Below are positions 1-5,639 of a stretch of 14,008 nucleotides of DNA, piece after piece (position 1 is the stretch's first letter; each line of letters opens with the position of its first letter). The notes under the pieces are model-generated. The model saw only the letters and a list, made by a program, of their open reading frames with translations, had not been told where the DNA came from and searched no databases. The translations under genes were made by a program, and so were the position numbers. The DNA is from Thermoplasmata archaeon. GTDB lineage: Archaea > Thermoplasmatota > Thermoplasmata > Thermoplasmatales > Thermoplasmataceae. The stretch lies in the NCBI GenBank assembly GCA_021806345.1, contig JAJZXP010000334.1, positions 1 to 14,008 of the forward strand, given 5' to 3'.

Positions 1-65
1 GTTCTTCATGTACATTTTCTCTTTAATTTCCCCCTAAATTTCCATATATTCCGCTATTCTGACAA

Positions 66-420
66 GGAATATTCTGTTACTCTTCGCCATGATCTGCTCT
101 TTTATTTCATTGAATACCAGACGATCCCTCTCTGTTTTCGATAATCCTTCCGGAAATGCCAGATTGTATTCCGATCCGACAATTTATCCGGGAATGCAAG
201 AAACTTCATGAATGATATCCGATCCCTGATCTCCCTTTCTATCTGTAGTTCGGAAAATTTGTACCTTTGTTGAAGAAGCAGTGATTTTACAATGAGAACT
301 GGATCATAATTGGGCATTCCTCCTTTCTCTGTGTCATTGCTGAAAAGATAAGCAAGAATGGGCCTGATCCTTTCAAAGTCAATGCGTTCCGATTACCGGA
401 AAGGGGTTGCCAAGTGTGTC
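66..420 (-). pseudogene. IS5-family transposase, N-terminal relic with frameshifts
   Basis: This is a decayed N-terminal part of an IS5-type DDE transposase (DUF772-like N-terminal domain). Reading leftwards, one frame gives DTLGNPFPVI (about 420-391). After a one-base shift near 388 the frame gives ERIDFERIRPILAYLF, NDTEKGG and then PNYDPVLIVKSLLLQQ, ending in PDKLSDRNTIWHFRK. A second shift near 146 restores LSKTERDRLVFNEIKEQIMAK. These blocks and their order match the family N-terminus. The catalytic DDE region that should follow (DATFI-like) is absent: after about 66 the reading no longer resembles the family. An open stretch at 102-317 (71 codons from an internal ATG) is only the middle piece. 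Family assignment rests on motif recognition and is fairly secure. No terminal repeats were identified. Confidence 0.75.
102..317 (-). pseudogene. Open fragment within the IS5-type transposase relic
   Basis: This is the longest uninterrupted piece of the IS5-type relic, starting at an ATG that corresponds to the conserved NYDPV segment rather than to the true transposase start. The last ~12 codons (after WHFRK) are out of frame with the family and end at a chance stop. It would encode about 71 residues of the helical N-terminal domain without catalytic residues, so it should not be active. An annotator may list it as a small 'transposase' or hypothetical CDS. Confidence 0.6.
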
Positions 421-520
421 AATATCCCTGTGCGGTTAGGATAATCCAGTATGGTAAAGGTCCATGGATATTGTTCATGAGGTCATGAAAAAGGGTTTCG
501 GTGGGAGTTTTTGGAAATCC

Positions 521-531
521 TCATTTTAAGG
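521..531 (+). promoter_or_regulatory. Possible TATA box for the 33-residue peptide
   Basis: A TTTTAA core at 524-529 lies about 29 bases before the ATG at 556. That is close to the spacing expected of leaderless archaeal transcripts. It is weak evidence because the region is AT-rich. Confidence 0.25.
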
Positions 532-555
532 TTCTTCAACTACATATATAATTTC

Positions 556-657
556 ATGTCAAGCACTGAGTTTTTAGTTGGATTAATAGTTGGGATGATC
601 GTAATAATTGCGGTTGTAGTTGGTGTCTCCACTGTAGTGAAGTCCGCATTTAGATGA
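556..657 (+). CDS. Possible 33-residue single-span membrane peptide
   Basis: An ATG at 556 opens 33 codons ending in TGA at 655-657. The product begins MSSTEF and continues with an uninterrupted hydrophobic segment (residues 6-28, with LVGLIVGMIVIIAVVVGV at its core), then a short basic tail KSAFR. This is a plausible single transmembrane helix with a polar N-terminus and a positively charged C-terminus. A TATA-like core sits about 29 bases upstream, consistent with leaderless expression. It resembles no named family that I recognise. A chance ORF of this size is possible, but the clean membrane-helix composition argues for a real small protein. Confidence 0.4.
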   Translation: MSSTEFLVGLIVGMIVIIAVVVGVSTVVKSAFR

Positions 658-778
658 TCACACTTCATTTAAAGTTAATTCGATAAAGACAACACAAACT
701 GTACTGTAACAGGTAAAACTGCTTACTGTATGAGTAGGTGAAAAGACCAAGGATGTAAAAATAAAAGATTGCATTATT

Positions 779-1765
779 TTACAATGGGGGATAATATGAC
801 ATGTTCTGGAATACAGGAGGATGACTCGATAGTCTTTTGACTACCTGCTCTTTAGACTTTCTAAACTCTTGCTCATTCATGAATGCATTGATAAGAATGA
901 ACACCAGATTGACAAGCGCAGCAAAAAGTCTCTCCCAGGGTCTCTCGCCGTGAAGTAGAGAGTTACGCTGATCTGATATTATGTCATACGCCTTTCTATT
1001 TTCATACATTTCAGAAAAGGCTTCTTCAAAATGTTCCCTGAATAATGAAAGATTTTCCTTCAACAAGCTGTTTTTTGTGAAATGCTCCACACCTCTTAAC
1101 AACAATGCCAAGTTAGAAATCTTGAATCCCAATAGCCTTTTCAACTCTACATTCTCTGCATCCTCAGACAAGAATTGCTTCTGCGAAAATTCTGGTTGGT
1201 ACTGGTTATCGCCTACACACTTCCTCCAATGCGTCTTTAACAATCCATCGATGAGGGGATAAGCCAAATGAGCAATGATTATATGATCATAAGCTCTGTT
1301 ATACCTCTTGGGAGAAATAGCCATTCGCGCTTCTTCGACTCTTCTTGTATCAGGAGTTGGCCAAGGGTTATATGTCCTGCTAAAAATCACATCCATCAAG
1401 AGAAAAAATCGCTGAACTATATCTGGATCAATTGAAGTTAATATTACCTGGCTTTCTTTTAATAAATCTGCTCCAAATGACCAATAAAAATAATGGTCAA
1501 AATTAACAAGGTACTTCTCTACATCAATCAGAAATATTGGGGTCTTCTGATAGGCATTAAAATCAAGGAACTCCATTCTAACTTTGTTTAAAATCTGCAA
1601 ATTGTTGTCACAGGGGGAAATCATTGAAGACGCTATAATAATATTTTTAGGGTTATAGTTCCCAGAAATAACCCTTGGGAAATTCTGTTGAAGACAGTTC
1701 AAATATTCAGCAACTATTTTCTTCACCTGGGAAGCACTGATATCAGGAGTCCTTGTTTCACACAA
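779..1765 (-). CDS. HEPN-like domain protein, function unknown
   Basis: The 328-codon gene encodes a mostly helical soluble protein. Near the C-terminus (residues 267-272) is RNSLLH followed by GE, preceded by a charged helix (HFEEAFSEMYENRKAY) and followed by a hydrophobic helix (LFAALVNLVFILINAF). RX4H between two helices is the signature of HEPN-fold proteins, many of which are RNases in toxin-antitoxin, abortive-infection or other defence systems; others are non-catalytic. The N-terminal ~200 residues show no motif I recognise. The start is TTG at 1763-1765. There is no in-frame ATG between it and an upstream stop, and the first internal ATG is at residue 48, so the true start is uncertain and the original start may be lost. 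No adjacent MNT nucleotidyltransferase partner is visible. The gene is isolated among mobile-element relics. Confidence 0.6.
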   Translation of the reverse strand: MCETRTPDISASQVKKIVAEYLNCLQQNFPRVISGNYNPKNIIIASSMISPCDNNLQILNKVRMEFLDFNAYQKTPIFLIDVEKYLVNFDHYFYWSFGADLLKESQVILTSIDPDIVQRFFLLMDVIFSRTYNPWPTPDTRRVEEARMAISPKRYNRAYDHIIIAHLAYPLIDGLLKTHWRKCVGDNQYQPEFSQKQFLSEDAENVELKRLLGFKISNLALLLRGVEHFTKNSLLKENLSLFREHFEEAFSEMYENRKAYDIISDQRNSLLHGERPWERLFAALVNLVFILINAFMNEQEFRKSKEQVVKRLSSHPPVFQNMSYYPPL

Positions 1766-2223
1766 ATCAATCCACTCATTGTTTTAACTTCTAATTTTTT
1801 TAAAGTCTTAAAGTTATTTGTTCTCGTTGTGAGCCATCAGAGAATTATTAGTATAGGTTGAATTGTAAAATTGTCGTGAACTTATAAGACTACCCAAATG
1901 ACTGGCAATGCAATGGAGTCGCACCGTCTCAAATTTCGTGTATGCTCAAGGACACCTCCTCTGGAACATTGTCCGTTATGGCGTCCATGCATTTATAGAA
2001 CCCGTGCGAATCGGAGAGACTTTTTTTGTTCAACTCTCTGTGAAGGAATCGTATTCATTGCACCCCCCTCCGAAGGATCTGCCCTTCCATTTCGCCAAAA
2101 ATACCACTACACTCTTATGACAAGAGTGTATAAAAAGTAATGGAAAAATGAATTTTAAAAATGCATGAAGAAGCAGTAAATTAAAGGTTTATCAAATGGT
2201 TTAATACACTTTTGTAAACAAAA
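1766..2223. other. Gene-poor stretch with a GC-richer island and two hairpins
   Basis: No credible gene was found. Positions about 1900-2090 are visibly GC-richer than their surroundings, and overlapping open frames on the plus strand (1898-2140 and 1908-2120) give no recognisable protein. Opposite-strand frames are broken by stops. It may be the remains of an imported or mobile sequence. Two perfect hairpins follow at 2108-2130 and 2206-2227 and are listed separately. Confidence 0.4.
2108..2130. repeat. Perfect inverted repeat, 9-bp arms
   Basis: TACACTCTT (2108-2116) and AAGAGTGTA (2122-2130) are perfect reverse complements around a 5-base loop. It could be a terminator-like hairpin, an operator, or the end structure of a lost mobile element. 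No T-run follows directly. Confidence 0.5.
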
Positions 2224-2227
2224 GTGT
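2206..2227. repeat. Perfect inverted repeat, 9-bp arms, at the edge of the 2.2-kb repeat copy
   Basis: ACACTTTTG (2206-2214) and CAAAAGTGT (2219-2227) pair perfectly around a 4-base loop. The right arm overlaps the left edge (2224) of a sequence block repeated near 7295. The hairpin itself is not conserved in that second copy. Confidence 0.5.
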
Positions 2228-2270
2228 GCTTCCCACAATAACTCACTATGTGACTTATATAATGATAGAG
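2224..2270. repeat. Repeat block A, copy 1
   Basis: A 47-base block is shared with 7295-7341 at 42 of 47 positions, including the identical core CACTATGTGACTTATATAAT. Read on the minus strand it contains TTATATAA, a TATA-like element. It is followed 150 bases later by repeat block B, the same order as in copy 2, so the two copies look like duplicated intergenic or mobile-element sequence. Confidence 0.65.
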
Positions 2271-2420
2271 GCGGATTCCGAAATGGCGTTAAAAAGTTAA
2301 ACGCAACGCAGTAGAAATTACAGAAAAACCGTTTATTTGCAGTATCAAACAACAAAATGCCGTATTTGAAAAATACATTAAAAACAGATGAAATTTTGGT
2401 TAAATAGAGATGAAAATTTA

Positions 2421-2465
2421 TCACTCCCTGAAATTTTAAATAGTCTCCACAAATATGATCAATAA
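2421..2465. repeat. Repeat block B, copy 1
   Basis: TCACTCCCT, GAAATTTTAAATAGTC and CACAAATATGATCAATAA recur at 7515-7560 with one inserted base and one substitution over 46 positions. On the plus strand the GAAATTTTAAATA segment reads as a BRE plus TATA box and lies ahead of the broken zinc-ribbon gene. Confidence 0.7.
2430..2442 (+). promoter_or_regulatory. BRE/TATA promoter ahead of the zinc-ribbon pseudogene
   Basis: GAAATTTTAAATA matches an archaeal BRE (GAAA) followed by a TATA box (TTTTAAATA). Initiation about 25 bases after the TATA centre would fall near 2463. This leaves a short leader containing a G-run (2487-2493) in ribosome-site position before the ATG at 2499. Confidence 0.45.
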
Positions 2466-2498
2466 CCCGATCATAAAGGAACCTAAGGGGGGGAATTA

Positions 2499-2695
2499 AT
2501 GAGGAAGGTTTACGACATCAGATATCAAGGCGGCAGATGTCCTCTGTGCTATGAGTACGTGTAGAACCTTACAGCTGAGAAGGCTTATGTGTGCATGGAA
2601 ACCACTCGATTGACGCAGACAGCTACGGAAGAATCACTAAGGCCGTCGGTAAAATTAGAGAAATCTTGCAGGAGGCGAAGAAAAGAAAAAGGTAG
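2499..2695 (+). pseudogene. Small zinc-ribbon protein, broken by a stop and a frameshift
   Basis: From ATG 2499 the frame reads MRKVYDIRYQGGRCPLCYEYV, meets TAG at 2562-2564, then continues NLTAEKAYVCM. After a one-base loss at about 2598 it resumes in another frame as NHSIDADSYGRITKAVGKIR, ending EILQEAKKRKR and a stop at 2693-2695. Joined, this is a coherent protein of about 65 residues with a CPLC pair, a later Cys (codon 32) and a following His, a possible CCCH zinc site, and a basic helical tail that could bind nucleic acid. A G-rich ribosome-site-like run sits 5 bases before the ATG and a good promoter lies upstream. I do not recognise the family. Both lesions are seen directly; the reconstruction is inference. 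Confidence 0.55.
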
Positions 2696-2938
2696 ATTTT
2701 ACAAATGTATGAAAGCACTTAATCTGGAAATAATAAACTCCACTCCCATCAACCCTTTTTCCTATGCTGTGTTGCCATTTTTTTTCAACTGTCTGATCAG
2801 ATCAGTAAGACTCATGGATGCTTGAATGGTGAGAAATGGTGATTGTAGTACGGTAACCTGATGATTATCATAAGATGAGGTATAAAGTATCAACTTGGCC
2901 ATCAATTGAATTCAAGTATGGCAGAGGCTTGGTATGTG
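2696..2938. other. No supported gene
   Basis: The plus-strand open frame covering the zinc-ribbon region runs into this stretch but is out of frame with the pseudogene. On the minus strand an ATG at 2815 opens MSLTDLIRQLKKNGNTA and is then stopped. It is protein-like but too short to call. Confidence 0.3.
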
Positions 2939-3210
2939 CTACTTTTCTTTTAGAGAATCGCGTAATTTAGATAGCATCTTAAGTTTTCTTTCAATGTCGA
3001 AAGGAAAATTCAGGAAATGGAATACAATTCGTGAGGTTGACAAAAGAGAAAAGAGTAATTCACCCATTTTCATTACCTTTTCTCTATCGACTTCAGGAAA
3101 CGCAAATGTTGAATCATTACAATCAACATAAAGCCCTCTTTCCTTGATTCTGCTACCAAAATTATCAAGCATTTTACGATAGTGTATTGAATCTGCTGTA
3201 AAATTGAAAA
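2939..3210 (-). pseudogene. C-terminal fragment of an unknown gene, truncated at the IS256 edge
   Basis: The minus strand is open from the IS256 element down to the stop at 2939. The portion outside the element, about 88 residues, is protein-like: a hydrophilic stretch (HYRKMLDNFGSRIKERGLYV), then DCNDSTFAFPEVDREKVMKM and a hydrophobic segment, ending in a basic helix (ERKLKMLSKLRDSLKEK). The portion inside the element (up to 3382) is simply antisense to the transposase and not meaningful. The likely history is that the element, whose left end is near 3211, cut or replaced the upstream part of this gene. No family was recognised, and the frame could be open by chance. Confidence 0.35.
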
Positions 3211-3255
3211 GGTCCTGCACAATTCGGATTTGAAGAGGCGAAAATATGCAGGACC
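3211..3255. repeat. Inverted repeat spanning the transposase start codon
   Basis: GGTCCTGCA (3211-3219) and TGCAGGACC (3247-3255) are perfect 9-base reverse complements. The right arm covers the start codon (3246-3248) and the next codons, so a transcript beginning left of 3211 could fold over its initiation site. Anti-read-through hairpins of this type are known for other insertion sequences; here it is inference. Confidence 0.45.
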
Positions 3256-3650
3256 AGTTAGATGTAGTGAAAGAGATAATAAGTATTTTCCTGAAGGACA
3301 GCAAGGAAGGAAAGAAACAGCTCATAGAGTGGTTTCTCAATGACGTCATGGAGGAAGAGGCAAGAGTACAGCTCTCATCCATGCCATACGAGAGAACAGA
3401 AGAAAGGAAAGGACACAGGAACGGAACGAGAACAAGGAAACTGAAGACAGTCGACGGTGCACTGGAACTGAAGAAACCACAGATAAGGGAGTTTCCCTTT
3501 CAGACCAAGGTGATCGAGAGATATTCAAGGGTTGAGAAGGCTCTCCATTCCGTCATACTGGAATCGTACATACAGGGTGTTTCGACAAGAAATGTCATGA
3601 ACGTTGTTGAATCTCTCGGTGTTGAGAACATTTCCACATCGTATGTCTAA
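3246..3650 (+). pseudogene. IS256-family (mutator) transposase, N-terminal part up to an in-frame stop
   Basis: The 134-codon frame contains classic IS256 N-terminal blocks: EEEARVQLSSMPYERTEER, KGHRNGTRTRKLKTVDGALE and ERYSRVEKALHSVILESYIQ, then GVSTRNVMNVVESLG. This is the DNA-binding half upstream of the catalytic core. The frame ends at TAA (3648-3650) but continues in the same frame with ALASELDAKVKSFLERS, so the TAA most likely replaced a serine codon in the family segment SYVSALASELD. The product alone would lack all catalytic residues. Confidence 0.85.
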
Positions 3651-3677
3651 GCACTTGCGTCTGAACTGGATGCAAAG

Positions 3678-4208
3678 GTGAAATCATTCCTTGAAAGGAG
3701 TATAGACCGACCCATGAAATTCATCTACATAGATGCGACATACTTCAAGATAAGGGAGAATGGAAGATATGGAAACAAGGCACTGTACGTCTGTATTGGC
3801 ATAGACTCGGATGGAAGAAGGGAGATTCTTTCCTGCAAGCTCTGCGATTCAGAAACTGAGATGGAATGGGAATCATTCTTTGATGATCTTAAGGAGAGAG
3901 GCCTCAAAGGTATAGAACTTGTAATATCAGATGGCCATAAGGGGATACAGGAATCAGTTACACGATCCTTTTTAGGTGCAGCATGGCAGTACTGCCATGT
4001 GCATTTCATGAGAAATCTCATGAAATTGATTCACAAGAAGAAGCAGTCGTCTGTCAGTGAACAGGGACTATACAACGGCAGAGTACTGCACACATTCAGG
4101 TGGATGCAGAGAAGTGTGCCCCATGAAGATCAACATTCCCAGGGTACTGGAATACGTAAAATGGGTCGGCATGGAGAGAATAAGAAAACACAGGACATGA
4201 TTTTTTAG
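3678..4208 (+). pseudogene. IS256-family transposase, catalytic part, C-terminally truncated
   Basis: This is in the same frame as the preceding fragment, opening at an internal GTG after the stop. It carries the first catalytic Asp (YIDATYFKIR), the second (VISDGHKGI) and the conserved YCHVHFMRN block, then KKKQSSVSE to about 4061. Beyond that the residues no longer match the family, because the DNA now belongs to a LutB-like gene in another frame. The terminal catalytic Glu and the C-terminal third are therefore lost. With both the stop and the truncation, this transposase cannot be functional as it stands. Confidence 0.85.
4063..4200 (+). pseudogene. C-terminal fragment of a LutB-like 4Fe-4S protein, fused to the IS256 relic
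   Basis: Shifted by one frame from the transposase, the last ~45 codons read [17 protein letters not shown], then [16 protein letters not shown], and stop at 4198-4200. C-x2-[S]-x2-C-x3-CP followed by VKI/MKI-IP is the second ferredoxin cluster of LutB/LldF-type lactate-utilisation iron-sulfur proteins, which usually read CxxCGACREVCPVKI. Here the second cysteine is serine. Everything upstream, including the first cluster and the LutB core, is gone. This indicates a deletion or recombination between the element and a former lutB-like gene. Alternative: the tail of another bis-ferredoxin protein. Confidence 0.6.
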
Positions 4209-4544
4209 TTTAAGATATTAATTCTAAAAGCTACTCTAAAAGATTTCTCTTCAACAAGAACCATGAGATATAAGTCACGTCCTATAATCAGCGCTTATTT
4301 ACCGATATACTCTCTATTAAGCTGTTTCTCTGGGGAGTAAAACGTCGCACTTTTTACAAAATTCACAACAGCTCTTCCCAGCATTTTAATTATTTTTTCG
4401 ACCACCGATGCCTTTCATGCTCCCACTTATTCATTTTCCCATTATTTACGACTATCAGTTTGCCAATTTTGCTAACAGCGGATGTAATGTGTACCTAACC
4501 CACATCAAGTTGATGATGAATGCATAAAGACAGACTTAATCAAC
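4201..4544. other. Intergenic region upstream of the ureohydrolase gene
   Basis: No supported gene. A minus-strand frame near 4310-4420 reads VVEKIIKMLGRAVVNFVKSA, then a stop after about 20 more residues. It is protein-like but has no convincing start, so it may be a relic. The right part holds a small palindrome and a weak TATA-like sequence, listed separately. Confidence 0.35.
4503..4515. promoter_or_regulatory. 13-base palindrome, possible operator for the ureohydrolase gene
   Basis: CATCAA-G-TTGATG is a perfect palindrome around one central base, placed directly before a weak TATA-like TGCATAAA (4521-4528) and 30 bases before the first ATG. This is the usual place for a regulator of substrate-induced catabolic genes. 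It could be chance. Confidence 0.3.
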
Positions 4545-5531
4545 ATGATACTAATTACTGTGAATATTATGCGATACACCCCTGCTTTGGGCACCGATCC
4601 CAAAGTTCGTAGAATTATTGAGCGAGTCTATGAGCACCAAGAATTTCCTAAAGATTCCATAAATGTTCACCTGGCAGGATTTCCTTCCGATGCAGGAATA
4701 ATATCTGAAAGAAGAGGCGCTAGAATGGGACCCAAGGCGATAAGAGATGCTCTCTATGGCTATTCAATCTTCTGCACTGATCACAAGGCTTCATTATCTT
4801 CTATTGCAGTGATCGATCATGGGGATGAACCGCTGTCCCCATATGATTATGTTGAAGCTCATAGTACAGCAGAGGAATTTTTACAGTCTCTTCATATGGA
4901 AAAATGGAAGGGTAAATCGGTCTTTCTTGGCGGTGATCATTCATTGACCGAGCCAATTATAAAAAAAATTGCCGCCCTAAATCCAGGTGAGCCACTTGGA
5001 GTTTTGCTATTTGATTCACATCACGATATAAGAGAACCATGGACGCACAACTCTGGATCTTGGGGATACAACATCCTTAAGCAGAACTGTGGACCAATAT
5101 CTGGAGACAATTTCATAGAGATAGGGATTCATGGCTTCAGATATTCCGCTTTTTATGAGGATTTTATGAGCGAAAACGGTATTATGTATTATACTTCTAA
5201 CGATGTCTGGAAGAAGGGAATTGATGAAATTGTCTCGGAAGCATTGAACAGATTAAAGAATAAGTGCAGCAGAATATACGTCTCCGTGGATATTGATGTA
5301 CTGGACCAAGCATTCGCTCCAGGGGTAAGTGCGGCATCACCCGGTGGATTAACCCCCAGAGAATTGTTCACTGCACTTCACACTCTGGGACAAGAAAAAA
5401 GCGTAATTGGAATGGATATGATGGAGCTTTCTCCACCCCTCGATATTAACAATTCAACCATAAGATGTGCCTCTGAATCAATTGCCCACTTCCTGTGTGG
5501 AGTATCCTCAAATGTGCAGAGTTCATATTGA
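4545..5531 (+). CDS. hutG: Ureohydrolase (arginase superfamily), probably formimidoylglutamase
   Basis: This is a manganese-dependent hydrolase of the arginase/agmatinase/formimidoylglutamase family, full length at 328 residues from ATG 4545, or 320 from ATG 4569. No strong ribosome site separates the two starts. Metal-site motifs are intact: GGDHS (129-133), FDSHHD (156-161), SVDIDVLD (247-254), then QAFAPGVSAASPGGLTPREL and MDMMELSPPLD. The VLDQAFAPG variant, the DSHHDIRE segment and IGIHGF are more like formimidoylglutamase (N-formimidoyl-L-glutamate to glutamate plus formamide, last step of histidine breakdown) than agmatinase, where DPAFAPGTGTP is usual. The downstream amino-acid permease fits a catabolic role. 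Agmatinase or guanidinobutyrase remain possible; the superfamily call is firm, the substrate is inferred. Confidence 0.75.
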   Translation: MILITVNIMRYTPALGTDPKVRRIIERVYEHQEFPKDSINVHLAGFPSDAGIISERRGARMGPKAIRDALYGYSIFCTDHKASLSSIAVIDHGDEPLSPYDYVEAHSTAEEFLQSLHMEKWKGKSVFLGGDHSLTEPIIKKIAALNPGEPLGVLLFDSHHDIREPWTHNSGSWGYNILKQNCGPISGDNFIEIGIHGFRYSAFYEDFMSENGIMYYTSNDVWKKGIDEIVSEALNRLKNKCSRIYVSVDIDVLDQAFAPGVSAASPGGLTPRELFTALHTLGQEKSVIGMDMMELSPPLDINNSTIRCASESIAHFLCGVSSNVQSSY

Positions 5532-5564
5532 CAATTGGAACATAGAGAGCACACAGCAATTATT

Positions 5565-5589
5565 CCAGTTTAGAAAACGCTAAAACTGG
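5565..5589. repeat. Inverted repeat between the ureohydrolase and permease genes
   Basis: CCAGTTTAG (5565-5573) pairs with CTAAAACTGG (5580-5589), allowing one bulged A. It sits 33 bases after the ureohydrolase stop and about 20 bases before the permease TATA box. It could be an operator for the permease or a transcript-end hairpin. Confidence 0.4.
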
Positions 5590-5605
5590 ACATAATGCCT
5601 CTACT

Positions 5606-5618
5606 GAAAATTTAAATA
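5606..5618 (+). promoter_or_regulatory. BRE/TATA promoter of the amino-acid permease
   Basis: GAAAA followed by TTTAAATA (5611-5618) is a good archaeal BRE/TATA. The TATA centre is 25 bases before ATG 5640, so transcription should start at or next to the start codon, giving a leaderless transcript. This decides the start at 5640 rather than the in-frame TTG at 5631. Confidence 0.65.
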
Positions 5619-5639
5619 CTCCACGATATTTTGAATAAA

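Larger units (their letters stand above)
3211..4062 (+). mobile_element. IS256-family insertion sequence, truncated at its right side
   Basis: The element is defined by its transposase reading frame plus a left end near 3211, where GGTCCTGCACAATTC resembles IS256-type terminal repeats. The right end is missing: transposase sequence stops near 4061 and runs straight into part of another gene. I found no matching right terminal repeat in 4062-4545, so the element should be immobile. Confidence 0.6.

Noticed and set aside
2155..2424. Minus-strand 89-codon open frame
   Set aside because: Its similarity to the open frame at 7199-7399 (SLSLYKSHS and LWEAH) comes only from DNA repeat block A. Outside the block the two products do not resemble each other, so this looks like repeated DNA, not a protein family.
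2455..2500. Leader peptide MINNPIIKEPKGGN with a stop overlapping the zinc-ribbon ATG
   Set aside because: The ATG lies only about 17 bases after the TATA centre, upstream of the expected transcript start, so it is probably not in the mRNA. The equivalent frame in repeat copy 2 stops after four codons.
3346..4021. Minus-strand open frames opposite the transposase
   Set aside because: They are antisense shadows of a clearly recognised IS256 transposase.
4265..4280. Third copy of repeat block A (ATATAAGTCAC)
   Set aside because: Only 11 bases are shared, with no flanking similarity and no block B nearby; this is within reach of chance in AT-rich DNA.
4322..4400. Right end of the IS256 element near CTTTTTACAAAATTC
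   Set aside because: It loosely resembles an IS256-type end but does not match the reverse complement of the left end near 3211, and LutB-like coding sequence lies between it and the transposase.
5631..5639. TTG at 5631 as start of the permease
   Set aside because: ATG 5640 is in the same frame and lies 25 bases after a good TATA box, as expected for a leaderless transcript. The three extra residues add nothing to the family match.
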